Program-made: the position numbers and the translations under genes
Origin: Streptomyces sp. MUM 203J
Lineage (GTDB): Bacteria > Actinomycetota > Actinomycetes > Streptomycetales > Streptomycetaceae
DNA length: 64,000 bases
Assembly (NCBI RefSeq): GCF_022414595.1
Contig: NZ_JADWYO010000004.1
Coordinates: 1 to 64,000 of the forward strand
Reading direction: 5' to 3'
The notes under the pieces: generated by a model
Seen by the model: the letters and a program-made list of their open reading frames with translations, nothing else
Database searches by the model: none
Told to the model about the DNA's origin: nothing
Part shown: positions 1 through 8,171 of the stretch, in pieces
Numbering within the stretch: the first letter of the stretch is position 1
How the letters are laid out: the number at the start of each line of letters is the position of its first letter

Positions 1-556
1 GTATCAGCCCGTCCGGCCCGGATCCGCGTACCGTCCGCAGGTCGATACCCCGCTCCCTGGCAAGCCTCCGCACAAGCGGCGAGATGACCGGCACGGGCCC
101 GTCCACCACCACCGGCGCGGGCGCCGGCGGCTCGGGCACGGTCCGCGCGGGCGCCGTGGGGGACACGCCCGCGCGGATCCGGCGCCGCCGCGCGGCGGGC
201 GCCCCGGTTCCGTACCCGACGAGCACGTTCCCGGACGTCTCCTCCGCGGCGGGCGCGGACTCGGCCACGCTCCCCCCGCCCGCGGCGACGGCACCCTCGG
301 GCAGCGACTCCGCGCCGACGGCGACGGTGAGCAGCGGGGCGCCCACGGGCAGCTCCTCGCCCTCCTCGCCGTACCGGGCGGTGACCACGCCGCCGTACGG
401 GCAGGGCACCTCGACCATGGCCTTGGCGGTCTCGACCTCGACGACCGGCTGGTCGATGGCGACGACGTCCCCGACGGCGACCAGCCAGCGCACGATCTCC
501 GCCTCGGTGAGCCCTTCTCCGAGGTCGGGCAGCTTGAATTCCAGCACCTGCGGCAT
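1..556 (-). CDS. bkdC: Branched-chain 2-oxo acid dehydrogenase E2, dihydrolipoamide acyltransferase (partial)
   Basis: This is the N-terminal 185 residues of the E2 core of the branched-chain keto-acid dehydrogenase complex, which moves acyl groups from E1 to CoA. The C-terminal catalytic domain lies beyond the window edge. Residues 1-75 form a lipoyl domain with the lipoylated lysine at about residue 45 in ETAKAMVEV. An Ala/Pro-rich linker follows. From about residue 160 an E1/E3 peripheral-subunit-binding domain begins (PLVRRLARERGIDL). The ATG overlaps the stop of the E1-beta gene (TGATG), so the two are probably translationally coupled. The annotation as BCKDH rather than pyruvate dehydrogenase rests on the split alpha/beta E1 and the adjacent Lrp-type regulator. 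Confidence 0.93.
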   Translation of the reverse strand, partial: MPQVLEFKLPDLGEGLTEAEIVRWLVAVGDVVAIDQPVVEVETAKAMVEVPCPYGGVVTARYGEEGEELPVGAPLLTVAVGAESLPEGAVAAGGGSVAESAPAAEETSGNVLVGYGTGAPAARRRRIRAGVSPTAPARTVPEPPAPAPVVVDGPVPVISPLVRRLARERGIDLRTVRGSGPDGLI

Positions 557-1560
557 CAGCTCTCCGCCTCCCACTGCAGTCGGCCGACCGCGTCGAGGAT
601 CCGGTCGACACCGGGAAGGTGGTGCCGCTCCAGCATCGGCGGCGGGTACGGGATGTCGAACCCGGCCACGCGCAGCACGGGTGCCTCCAGGTGGTGGAAG
701 CAGCGCTCGGTGACCCGCGCGGCGATCTCGGCGCCCGGCCCGGCGAACCCGTTGGCCTCGTGCACGACGACCGCGCGCCCGGTGCGCCGCACCGACGCGC
801 AGACCGTCTCGTCGTCGAACGGCACCAGGGAGCGCAGGTCGACGACCTCCAGGTCCCAGCCCTCGGCCCGCGCGGCCTCGGCGGCCTCCAGACAGACGGG
901 CACGGACGGGCCGTACGTGATGAGGGTGGCGCTGCGGCCGGTGCGGCGGACCGCGGCACGGCCGATCGGCTCGACCGGGGCGGGCGTCTCGGGCGACCAG
1001 TCGGCCTTGGACCAGTAGAGCCGCTTCGGCTCCAGGAAGACGACCGGGTCGTCGGAGGCGATGGCCGCGCGCAGCAGGCCGTAGGCGTCCGGGACGGTCG
1101 CGGGCGTCACTACATGGAGCCCCGGAGTCGCCATGTAGTACGCCTCGGACGAGTCGCTGTGGTGCTCGACGCCGCCGATGCCGCCGCCGTAGGGGACGCG
1201 TATGACGATCGGCAGCGGCATCGCGCCCCGCGTCCGGTTGCGCCAGCGCGCGACGTGGCTGATGAGCTGCTCGAAAGCCGGGTAGGCGAACGCGTCGAAC
1301 TGCATCTCGACGACCGGCCGCAGCCCGTACATCGCCATGCCGACGGCGGTGCCGAGGATGCCGGCCTCGGCCAGCGGGGTGTCGGTGCACCGGTCCTCGC
1401 CGAACTCCTTGGCGAGCCCGTCGGTGACACGGAAGACGCCGCCGAGAGTGCCGACGTCCTCGCCCATCACATGAACGGTGGGGTCCTCGGCCATCGCGTC
1501 CCGCATGGCGCGCTGCAGGGCCTGGGCCATGGTGGCGGGCTTGGCTGCCACGGTGGTCAT
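556..1560 (-). CDS. bkdB: Branched-chain 2-oxo acid dehydrogenase E1 beta subunit
   Basis: This 334-residue transketolase-type subunit has the usual length of E1 beta. Visible features are the N-terminal MAQALQRAMRDAM helix, the GEDVG segment that contacts the TPP pyrimidine, DTPLAEAGI, and YGGGIGGVEHHSDS. A C-terminal transketolase domain follows (VVDLRSLVPFDDETV). With E1 alpha it decarboxylates the keto acids of Val, Leu and Ile, giving branched acyl-CoA for fatty acids and polyketide starters. It overlaps the E1-alpha stop by 4 nt (ATGA) and the E2 start by 1 nt. The gene is the middle member of an alpha-beta-E2 operon. Confidence 0.95.
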   Translation of the reverse strand: MTTVAAKPATMAQALQRAMRDAMAEDPTVHVMGEDVGTLGGVFRVTDGLAKEFGEDRCTDTPLAEAGILGTAVGMAMYGLRPVVEMQFDAFAYPAFEQLISHVARWRNRTRGAMPLPIVIRVPYGGGIGGVEHHSDSSEAYYMATPGLHVVTPATVPDAYGLLRAAIASDDPVVFLEPKRLYWSKADWSPETPAPVEPIGRAAVRRTGRSATLITYGPSVPVCLEAAEAARAEGWDLEVVDLRSLVPFDDETVCASVRRTGRAVVVHEANGFAGPGAEIAARVTERCFHHLEAPVLRVAGFDIPYPPPMLERHHLPGVDRILDAVGRLQWEAES

Positions 1561-2699
1561 CGCACGTCACCTTCCGCTTCGGCGTCCAGCTCGGCACGCA
1601 GCTGCTCCGCCTGCTCGTGCAGCTGCGTCGTCTGGTCGGCGAAGACGTGGTCGAACAGGTCCATCGGGTTGAGCTCGGCGTCCGCGTTCATCCGCTCCCG
1701 CAGGCGCGCGGCCATGGCCTCGGCATCCTCCGCGGCCTGCCGTATGCCGTCCTCGTCGAGCAGGCCGCGCTCGGTCAGCTCGCGCTCCAGCAGCTGGATG
1801 GGGTCGTGCTGCCGCCAGGTCTCGACCTCGCTGTCCCCGCGGTAGCGGGTGGCGTCGTCGGCGTTGGTGTGGGCGTCGATCCGGTAGGTCACAGCCTCGA
1901 CGAGGGTGGGGCCGCCGCCGCGCCGGGCGCGCGCGACCGCTTCGGAGAGCACCTGGTGCACGGCGACCGCGTCGTTCCCGTCGACGAGCCTGCCCGGCAT
2001 GCCGTATCCGACCGCCTTGTGAGCCAGGGACGGGGCCGCGGTCTGCTTGGCCAGCGGGACGGAGATCGCGAAGCCGTTGTTCTGGACGAGGAAGACCACC
2101 GGGGCCTGCCACACCGCCGCGAAGTTCAGCGCCTCGTGGAAGTCGCCCTCGCTGGTGCCGCCGTCACCGACCATGGCCAGGGCCACGACGTCGTCGCCCT
2201 TGAGCCGGGCCGCGTGCGCCAGGCCCACCGCGTGCGGGAGCTGGGTGGCGAGCGGGGTGCACAGGGGTGCGATGCGGTGCTCGCGCGGGTCGTAGCCGGT
2301 GTGCCAGTCGCCGCGCAGCAGGGTCAGTGCCTGGACCGGGTCCAGGCCGCGCGCCACGGCCGCCAGGGTGTCGCGGTACGACGGGAAGAGCCAGTCGCGC
2401 TCCTCCAGCACCAGCGCGGCGGCCACCTCGCACGCCTCCTGGCCGGTGGTGGACGGGTACACCGCCAGGCGGCCCTGCTTGGTGAGCGCGGTCGCCTGGG
2501 CGTTGTAGCGGCGCCCGCGCACCAGCTCCGAGTGGAGCCGGCGCAGCAGTTCGGGGGCGAACCCGGTCACGGCGTCCGTGCCCAGCACCCGGTACGGCTC
2601 GGGGTCCGGGAGCAGCGGCGCGGGATCCGTGCGGGGCTTCCACGCCGGCGGGGGCGTGGGCCGGTAAGAGGCCGCGCCGGGCAGCTCTTGGACCGTCAT
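1557..2699 (-). CDS. bkdA: Branched-chain 2-oxo acid dehydrogenase E1 alpha subunit
   Basis: This 380-residue thiamine-diphosphate-dependent E1 alpha subunit carries the TPP/Mg signature that starts at GDGGTSEGDFHEALNFA and ends about 30 residues later at QNN. The RYNAQATALTKQGRLAVYPS segment is typical of BCKDH E1 alpha. I chose the ATG at 2699 (MTVQELPG) because GAGGAGGT lies 6-7 nt upstream. An upstream in-frame start would give 22 extra low-complexity residues. It is the first gene of the bkd operon and diverges from an Lrp/AsnC regulator, with 183 bp between the two starts. That interval holds a TetR-type dyad and two DnaA-box-like nonamers. Confidence 0.95.
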   Translation of the reverse strand: MTVQELPGAASYRPTPPPAWKPRTDPAPLLPDPEPYRVLGTDAVTGFAPELLRRLHSELVRGRRYNAQATALTKQGRLAVYPSTTGQEACEVAAALVLEERDWLFPSYRDTLAAVARGLDPVQALTLLRGDWHTGYDPREHRIAPLCTPLATQLPHAVGLAHAARLKGDDVVALAMVGDGGTSEGDFHEALNFAAVWQAPVVFLVQNNGFAISVPLAKQTAAPSLAHKAVGYGMPGRLVDGNDAVAVHQVLSEAVARARRGGGPTLVEAVTYRIDAHTNADDATRYRGDSEVETWRQHDPIQLLERELTERGLLDEDGIRQAAEDAEAMAARLRERMNADAELNPMDLFDHVFADQTTQLHEQAEQLRAELDAEAEGDVR

Positions 2700-2767
2700 G
2701 ACGGCACCTCCTCGTGGGAGTGGGCATAAGGACCCAGGGGCGGCGCGGAGTGTGGCGCGCCTCACCT

Positions 2768-2781
2768 ACCGATTGTTCGGT
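2768..2781. promoter_or_regulatory. Putative TetR (PaaR-type) operator upstream of bkd
   Basis: ACCGATTGTTCGGT is a dyad of the form ACCGA-N4-TCGGT, 69 bp upstream of the bkdA start. The same dyad occurs between paaH and paaN (5677-5690) and upstream of paaA (10307-10320). The likely ligand is the TetR protein encoded at 3478-4071; that link is inference. Confidence 0.6.
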
Positions 2782-2815
2782 CGTGGAGCCATTTTGGCCA
2801 CAGGCACCCCGAGCC

Positions 2816-2837
2816 TGTGGACAAACGGTTCTCCACA
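2816..2837. promoter_or_regulatory. Two DnaA-box-like nonamers
   Basis: TGTGGACAA at 2816-2824 is the reverse complement of the preferred Streptomyces DnaA box TTGTCCACA. TTCTCCACA at 2829-2837 fits the degenerate consensus. The two face opposite directions in the bkdA/bkdR intergenic region. Confidence 0.5.
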
Positions 2838-2882
2838 GCCTGGGATAGAGGCAGGTCGTCCACGACAGAGAGGTGGGGGGAC

Positions 2883-3410
2883 ATGGCAGCTGAACAAATG
2901 GCCAACGGCTGGGACCGGGCCTCGCAGGGCGACGACCACGCGGCGCCGCCACGCCCGCTCGACGCCATCGACCGCGACATCCTTCGGATCCTCCAGACCG
3001 ACGGACGGGCCTCGGTGCGGTCCGTGGCCGACCGGGTCCACGTGTCACGCGCGAACGCGTACGCACGGATCAACCGGCTGATCGACGACGGGGTGATCCG
3101 CGGATTCAGCGCCCGCGTCAACCACGAGCGCGCCGGTCAGGGCGCCTCGGCCTACATCACGCTCAAGATCGTGCAGAACTCGTGGCGCACGGTCCGCGAG
3201 AAGCTCCAGTCGCTGCCGGGTGCCGCGCACATCGCGCTGGTCAGCGGTGACTTCGACGTGCTGCTGCTGGTCCACACCCCGGACAACCGCACGCTGCGCG
3301 AGCTGGTGCTGACCAGACTCCAGTCCATACCCGAGGTGCTGTCGACCCGCACCCTGCTGGTGTTCGAGGAGACCGACCTCAACCGCAGGCTCACGCCGGA
3401 CGAGATATGA
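2883..3410 (+). CDS. bkdR: Lrp/AsnC family transcriptional regulator, BkdR-like
   Basis: This 175-residue regulator has an N-terminal winged helix-turn-helix (LDAIDRDILRILQTDG, then ASVRSVADRVHVSRANAYAR) and a C-terminal RAM/AsnC ligand domain (GASAYITLKIV to RTLLVFEETDL). The ATG at 2883 follows GAGAGGTGGGG; an in-frame start further upstream at 2817 has no comparable Shine-Dalgarno. The gene diverges from bkdA, the arrangement expected for a local amino-acid-responsive regulator of branched-chain amino acid catabolism. The regulatory target is inferred from position. Confidence 0.88.
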   Translation: MAAEQMANGWDRASQGDDHAAPPRPLDAIDRDILRILQTDGRASVRSVADRVHVSRANAYARINRLIDDGVIRGFSARVNHERAGQGASAYITLKIVQNSWRTVREKLQSLPGAAHIALVSGDFDVLLLVHTPDNRTLRELVLTRLQSIPEVLSTRTLLVFEETDLNRRLTPDEI

Positions 3411-3421
3411 ACCGCGGGAGA

Positions 3422-3463
3422 AACACCGCCGGGGTGCCCCGTACGGGGCACCCCGGCGGTGTT
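3422..3463. terminator. Bidirectional terminator, 42-nt perfect palindrome
   Basis: Two perfect 19-nt arms (3422-3440 and 3445-3463) flank a GTAC loop that is itself palindromic. The hairpin lies between the convergent Lrp-type and TetR genes, 12 nt past the first stop. There is no long T-run, as is usual in Streptomyces. Confidence 0.85.
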
Positions 3464-3477
3464 CGGCGCGAAAGCGC

Positions 3478-4071
3478 TCAGCGAACGGTACGCAGCCCGT
3501 CGAACGCCATGTGGACGACCGCGTCCGCGAGCTGCTGCCGCTCGGCGCCGTCCCCGTGTTCCGGCCGGTACCACTCGACCAGCGAGTTCACCATTCCGAA
3601 CAGCAGGCGGGTCGCCAGCCGTATCTCCACGTCGGCACGGAGGTCGCCGTCGGCGGCGGCTGCCTTCATCAGGTCCGCGACCCGCTGGTCGAACTCCCGG
3701 CGCCGCTCCAGGGCCCACCGCTCGGTCCTGGTGTTGCCGCGCACGCGTAGCAGCAGCGTCACATAGGGCAGCTCGTCCATCAGCACCTCGACGGTGCGAC
3801 GGGTCACGTACTCGACCCGCTCGACGGCCCGGCCCTGCAGCGCGGGCTCCTCGTCGAGGACGGCGAACAGCCCCTCCAGGGCGCGGCTGACCGCCCGCCG
3901 CAGCAGCTCCTCCTTGCCCGACACATGGTGGTAGATGGACGACTTGGAGATCCCCGCCGCCTTGGAGAGGTGCTCCATGGACGTGCCGTCGTAGCCGCGT
4001 TCGTTGAAGACCCGGACGGCCACGGACAGCAGCGTCTCGGGGGTGTACGTGTCCCGCCTGGGGGTGGTCAT
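3478..4071 (-). CDS. TetR family regulator, candidate regulator of phenylacetate and acyl-CoA catabolism
   Basis: This 197-residue protein has an N-terminal TetR HTH (TSMEHLSKAAGISKSSIYHH) and a TetR ligand domain ending in VEWYRPEHG and FDGLRTVR. The ATG at 4071 sits 6 nt after AAGGA; a GTG one codon earlier is possible. It overlaps the stop of the upstream 3-hydroxyacyl-CoA dehydrogenase gene by 1 nt, so the two form one transcription unit. Together with three copies of ACCGA-N4-TCGGT near paaN, paaA and bkd, this makes it the best candidate for a PaaR-like repressor, probably relieved by an acyl-CoA such as phenylacetyl-CoA. The effector is inferred from the family. Confidence 0.85.
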   Translation of the reverse strand: MTTPRRDTYTPETLLSVAVRVFNERGYDGTSMEHLSKAAGISKSSIYHHVSGKEELLRRAVSRALEGLFAVLDEEPALQGRAVERVEYVTRRTVEVLMDELPYVTLLLRVRGNTRTERWALERRREFDQRVADLMKAAAADGDLRADVEIRLATRLLFGMVNSLVEWYRPEHGDGAERQQLADAVVHMAFDGLRTVR

Positions 4072-5621
4072 CACTGATCCTTCTGGTCCTCGGCGCGGCT
4101 CCGCCGAGCGGTCCCGAGTGAGGGTGCGTAGCGCCCGGTGGGATAGCGCGTGTGCAGCTTCTCAAGAAGGGAGCACACGTGCGCGTAGCCGACCTGTTCC
4201 CCCCATGCGAGGGGGCCGACCGGGTAGTTCACGCCGAGCCGCATGGCGGTGTCGACGTCCTCGGCTGTGGCCACACCGCGCTCCACGGCGTCCACAGCGA
4301 CATCGGCCAGCATGGCCACGGTCCTGGCGACGATCATGCCGGGGACGTCCCCGATGACGGACACCTGTTTGCCGAGTGCCTGGAACAGGCCGACGGCCTC
4401 GTCCAGCGCGCCGGGGTCGGTGGCCCCGGCGGTGGACAACGCGATGCGGGTGGCAGCGGAGTAGTCCAGGGCGAGGTCGAAGTAGATGATCTGGTCGTCC
4501 GGGTACTCGGAGGACGTCTCGCCGTCGGCCAGGCAGAGCCGACCGTCGGACGGCAGGTCGATGGAGCCGTCGCCGCTCCGTCGCCGGACCTCGATCCCGG
4601 CCTGTTCGATCAGCTCCACCAGGGGTTCCGCCGGTCCGAGGTCGCCGCGGACGACGACGTTGCGTGGCGGCTCCGCCGCAGGTGCCGTGCGCGGCTGTGG
4701 GCGCTCGGCCCCCTCCTCGTACGGGAACCAGCCCCGGCCGGTCTTGCGGCCCAGGCGACCCGACTCGACCAGGCGGCGCTGGGCGAGGGACGGCGTGAAC
4801 TTCGGGTCCTGGAAGAAGGAGTCCCACACCGAACGGGTGACGGCCTCGTTGACGTCCTGCCCGATCAGGTCGGTGAGTTCGAACGGGCCCATCCTGAAGC
4901 CGCCGCACTCGCGCAGGACCGCGTCGATCGTCGCCGGGTCGGCGCCGCGCTCCTCGTACACCCGGAACGCCTCCGCGTAGAAGGGGCGGGCGACCCGGTT
5001 GACGATGAAGCCGGGGGTGTCGGCGCAGCGCACCGGCGTCTTGCCCCAGGCGGCGACCGTCTCGTACGCGCGCGTGGCGGCGGTGCCGTCGGTCGCGAAG
5101 CCGCTGACGATCTCGACGAGCGGCAGCAGCGGTGCCGGGTTGAAGAAGTGCATCCCGACGAAACGGCCGGGCAGCCGCAGCCCCCCGGCGATGGCGGTGA
5201 CGGACAAGGAGGAGGTGTTGGTGGCGAGGAGGCAGTGCTCCGCGACGATCTTCTCCAGGGCCCCGAACAGCTCCTGCTTGACGTCGAGGCGCTCCACGAT
5301 CGCCTCGATCACCAGGGCGGCGTCGGCCAGTTCCTCGAGCGCGGCGGCGGGCCGGAGCCTCGCGGCGGCGGAGTCCCGCTCGTCCGGGGTGAGACGGCCC
5401 TTGGCGACGAGCCGGTCCAGTCGCGCGAGGAGGGCCGTCGCGGCCTCGTCGGCGCGGTCCGGCAGGGCGTCGTAGAGGCGTACGGGATGGCCGGCGACCA
5501 GCGCGACCTGCGCGATGCCCTGGCCCATGGTGCCCGTACCGACGACGGCGACGGTGCTTTCCGGGGCGAGCGCGTGCGCGGCCGTCCCGGCGATCCGTGT
5601 GGTGGGCTCGGTGTCGGTCAT
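4071..5621 (-). CDS. paaH: 3-hydroxyacyl-CoA dehydrogenase, PaaH-like with duplicated C-terminal domain
   Basis: This 516-residue NAD-dependent dehydrogenase oxidises 3-hydroxyacyl-CoA, in the phenylacetate pathway 3-hydroxyadipyl-CoA. The N-terminus holds a Rossmann motif (VAVVGTGTMGQGIA). The catalytic region includes NTSSLSVTAIA and MHFFNPAPLLPLVEIV. A 3HCDH C-terminal domain (KTPVRCADTPGFIVNRVARP) is followed by a second, diverged copy near the C-terminus (DVPGMIVARTVAML, LGVNYPVGPLAWGEQ). This is the long PaaH architecture rather than the roughly 285-residue short form. The ATG at 5621 follows GGGGAGG. The gene diverges from paaN and is coupled to the TetR gene. Confidence 0.9.
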   Translation of the reverse strand: MTDTEPTTRIAGTAAHALAPESTVAVVGTGTMGQGIAQVALVAGHPVRLYDALPDRADEAATALLARLDRLVAKGRLTPDERDSAAARLRPAAALEELADAALVIEAIVERLDVKQELFGALEKIVAEHCLLATNTSSLSVTAIAGGLRLPGRFVGMHFFNPAPLLPLVEIVSGFATDGTAATRAYETVAAWGKTPVRCADTPGFIVNRVARPFYAEAFRVYEERGADPATIDAVLRECGGFRMGPFELTDLIGQDVNEAVTRSVWDSFFQDPKFTPSLAQRRLVESGRLGRKTGRGWFPYEEGAERPQPRTAPAAEPPRNVVVRGDLGPAEPLVELIEQAGIEVRRRSGDGSIDLPSDGRLCLADGETSSEYPDDQIIYFDLALDYSAATRIALSTAGATDPGALDEAVGLFQALGKQVSVIGDVPGMIVARTVAMLADVAVDAVERGVATAEDVDTAMRLGVNYPVGPLAWGEQVGYAHVCSLLEKLHTRYPTGRYAPSLGTARRSRAEDQKDQ

Positions 5622-5643
5622 GCCAGTGATCCTCCCCGATGAG

Positions 5644-5652
5644 TTATCCACA
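5644..5652 (+). promoter_or_regulatory. DnaA-box-like nonamer
   Basis: TTATCCACA lies in the paaH/paaN divergent intergenic region. It is one of several such nonamers in the core intergenic regions of this window. Confidence 0.45.
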
Positions 5653-5668
5653 AGTCCGAGAGACCCCC

Positions 5669-5696
5669 TTGTCCCGACCGATCGTTCGGTTACTCT
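5669..5696 (+). promoter_or_regulatory. paaN promoter with TetR operator in the spacer
   Basis: A -35-like TTGTCC (5669-5674) and a -10-like TACTCT (5691-5696) are 16 nt apart. The spacer contains the perfect-arm dyad ACCGATCGTTCGGT (5677-5690). A repressor bound there would block RNA polymerase and could also control the divergent paaH-tetR unit, which would be autoregulation. The dyad is seen directly; the promoter elements are inferred by eye. Confidence 0.6.
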
Positions 5697-5744
5697 AGCT
5701 CTGTCCGCCCTTCCCTGCCCAGCTCACCGAGGAGTTGGTACGCC

Positions 5745-7439
5745 ATGGCCGCCGCGCAGCTCACCCCCGCCCACCTGGCCGAGAGGCACCGTCCCACGCT
5801 CGACCAGGCCCTGGAGGCGATCCGGACGCGCGCCTACTGGTCCCCGCACCCGGAGCACCCCAAGGCATACGGGGAGAACGGCTCGCTGAGCGCCTCCGAC
5901 GGCCTGGCCGCCCACCAGGCGACGCTCGGGAGCCGCATCGAGCTGGACCAGCCGGGCACCGACGGCTGGACTGGCGGCGAGGTCTCCCCCTACGGACCGG
6001 CGCTCGGAGTCGAGTACCCGCACGCCGATGTGGACGTCCTGCTCCCCGCGATGCGCGCGGGCATGGCCGCCTGGCGGGACGCCGGCGCGGAGACCCGTGC
6101 GCTGGTCTGCCTGGAGATCCTGGCCCGCATCAGCGCCCGTACGCACGAGTTCGCGCACGCCGTGATGCACACCAGCGGCCAGGCGTTCATGATGGCGTTC
6201 CAGGCCGGCGGCCCGCACGCGCAGGACCGCGGCATGGAGGCGGTGGCCTACGCGTACGCGGAGCAGACCCGCACCCCGGGCGAGGCCGAGTGGTCCAAGC
6301 CGCAGGGCAAGCGGGACCCGCTGGAGCTGCGCAAGGCGTTCACACCGGTCGGCCGGGGCATCGCGCTGATGGTCGGCTGCAACACGTTCCCGACATGGAA
6401 CGGCTACCCGGGCCTGTTCGCCTCGCTGGCGACGGGCAACGCGGTGCTGGTGAAGCCGCACCCGCGCGCGGTGCTGCCGCTGGCGCTGACGGTGCGGGTG
6501 GCCCGGGACGTGCTGGCGGAGGCGGGCTTCGACCCGAACCTGGTGGCGCTGGCGGTCGAACGGCCCGGCGAGGGCATCGCGAAGACCCTGGCCGTCCGCC
6601 CCGAGATCCGGATCATCGACTACACCGGTTCCACGTCGTTCGGTGACTGGCTGGAGCAGAACGCCCGCCAGGCACAGGTCTACACGGAGAAGGCGGGCGT
6701 CAACACCGTCGTCGTCGACTCCACCGACGACTACAAGGGCATGCTCTCCAACCTGGCGTTCTCGCTGTCCCTGTACAGCGGCCAGATGTGCACGACCCCG
6801 CAGAACCTGCTCATCCCGCGCGAGGGGATCTCCACGGACGCCGGCCACAAGTCGTACGACGAGGTGGTCACCGACCTGGCGGCGGCTGTGGACGGCCTGC
6901 TGGGCGACGACGCCCGCGCCAACGCCCTGCTCGGCGCGCTGGTCAACCCGGACGTGAAGGCCCGCCTGGAGGCTGCCGCCGGACTGGGGGAGGTCGCCCT
7001 GGCCTCCCGCGAGATCGTCAACCCGGACTTCCCGGACGCCGTGGTCCGCACACCGCTCATGGTCAAGCTGGACGGCTCCAAGCCGGACTCGGAGGCCGCG
7101 TACATGGCGGAGTGCTTCGGCCCGGTCTCCTTCGCCGTGTCCGTGGACTCGACGGACGACGCACTGGAGCTGCTGCGGCGCACGGTGCGCGAGAAGGGCG
7201 CCATGACGGTCGGCGCGTACACGGCCTCGGCGGACGTGGAGCGCGCGGTCGAGGAGGTCTGCCTGGAGGAGTCGGCGCAGCTGTCGCTGAACCTCACGGG
7301 TGGTGTGTACGTGAACCAGACGGCCGCGTTCTCCGACTTCCACGGATCCGGCGGCAACCCGGCGGCCAACGCCGCGCTGTGTGACAGCGCGTTCGTCGCG
7401 AACCGCTTCCGCGTGGTGGAGGTCCGCCGCCCCGCGTGA
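5745..7439 (+). CDS. paaN: Phenylacetic acid degradation protein PaaN (aldehyde dehydrogenase)
   Basis: This 564-residue aldehyde-dehydrogenase-superfamily protein is of the stand-alone PaaN type, without the hydratase domain of PaaZ. It is expected to act on the semialdehyde formed after oxepin-CoA ring opening. Visible ALDH features are VGCNTFPTWNGYP, NAVLVKPHPRAVLPLA, the glycine region DYTGSTSFGDWLE and the catalytic cysteine region SLYSGQMCTTPQNLLIPR. The ATG follows GAGGAG. It diverges from paaH and its promoter holds the shared TetR dyad. The paaABCDE operon lies about 3 kb downstream. Confidence 0.9.
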   Translation: MAAAQLTPAHLAERHRPTLDQALEAIRTRAYWSPHPEHPKAYGENGSLSASDGLAAHQATLGSRIELDQPGTDGWTGGEVSPYGPALGVEYPHADVDVLLPAMRAGMAAWRDAGAETRALVCLEILARISARTHEFAHAVMHTSGQAFMMAFQAGGPHAQDRGMEAVAYAYAEQTRTPGEAEWSKPQGKRDPLELRKAFTPVGRGIALMVGCNTFPTWNGYPGLFASLATGNAVLVKPHPRAVLPLALTVRVARDVLAEAGFDPNLVALAVERPGEGIAKTLAVRPEIRIIDYTGSTSFGDWLEQNARQAQVYTEKAGVNTVVVDSTDDYKGMLSNLAFSLSLYSGQMCTTPQNLLIPREGISTDAGHKSYDEVVTDLAAAVDGLLGDDARANALLGALVNPDVKARLEAAAGLGEVALASREIVNPDFPDAVVRTPLMVKLDGSKPDSEAAYMAECFGPVSFAVSVDSTDDALELLRRTVREKGAMTVGAYTASADVERAVEEVCLEESAQLSLNLTGGVYVNQTAAFSDFHGSGGNPAANAALCDSAFVANRFRVVEVRRPA

Positions 7440-7457
7440 CCCGCCCTTCCTGAGGGC

Positions 7458-8171
7458 TCAGTCGGAGGGCCCGGCGATCTCCGCGTACCGCTGCACCCAC
7501 GCGTGCATGGCGATCGCCGCGGCTGCTCCGGCGTTGATGGAGCGGGTCGACCCGAACTGGGCGATCGAGCACACCGTACGGGCGTGCTTCCGGGCCTCCT
7601 CGGTGAGGCCCGGGCCCTCCTGCCCGAAGAGCAGCACGCAGCGCCGGGGCAGCACGGTCCGCTCCAGCGGGACGGCGCCCGGCAGGTTGTCTATCCCGAT
7701 GACCGGCAGGCCTTCGGCGTCGGCCCAGGCAGTCAGCGACGCCGTGTCCGGGTGATGCCGGACGTGCTGGTACCGGTCGGTGACCATCGCGCCGCGCCGG
7801 TTCCAGCGCCGCCGCCCGACGATGTGGACCTCCCGCGCCAGGAAGGCGTTGGCGGTGCGGACGACGGAACCGATGTTGAAGTCGTGGCTCCAGTTCTCCA
7901 CCGCCACATGGAAGTCGTGGCGGTGGGTGTCCAGGTCCTCGACGATCGCCTCACGCGTCCAGTAGCGGTAGCGGTCGACGACATTGCGCCGGTCGCCCCG
8001 GGCGAGCAGCTCCGGGTCGTACCGCTCGTCCCCCGGCCAGGGCAGCGGGTGCGGTCCGACACCGACCTGGGAGCCGAAGCCGTCGTCGTACTGAAGGGGT
8101 TCGGCATCCCTGCCGGAGACCCCGGGGGTCTCGGCGGGGCCGGTCTCGGCCATGGGGGTCTCGCTGCTCAC
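7458..8171 (-). CDS. TrmH/SpoU family RNA methyltransferase
   Basis: This 237-residue SPOUT methyltransferase carries the three SpoU motifs: motif 1 (NIGSVVRTANAF), motif 2 (CVLLFGQEGPGLTEEA) and motif 3 (SIAQFGSTRSINAGAAAAIA). It probably adds a 2'-O-methyl group to tRNA or rRNA; the exact target cannot be read from sequence. The first 60 residues are a low-complexity extension. The GTG start at 8171 overlaps the stop of the upstream HTTM gene by 4 nt (GTGA), so it appears to be the last gene of a DUF5819-HTTM-methyltransferase unit. Confidence 0.85.
   Translation of the reverse strand: MSSETPMAETGPAETPGVSGRDAEPLQYDDGFGSQVGVGPHPLPWPGDERYDPELLARGDRRNVVDRYRYWTREAIVEDLDTHRHDFHVAVENWSHDFNIGSVVRTANAFLAREVHIVGRRRWNRRGAMVTDRYQHVRHHPDTASLTAWADAEGLPVIGIDNLPGAVPLERTVLPRRCVLLFGQEGPGLTEEARKHARTVCSIAQFGSTRSINAGAAAAIAMHAWVQRYAEIAGPSD

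Noticed and set aside
619..1845. Long open frame on the plus strand across the bkd genes
   Set aside because: It is antisense to bkdB and bkdA. High GC3 keeps alternative frames open, and the composition is Arg/Gly/Asp-rich without any domain.
4152..5642. A roughly 500-codon plus-strand frame over paaH
   Set aside because: It is the mirror of a well-supported dehydrogenase, with no domain and no Shine-Dalgarno.
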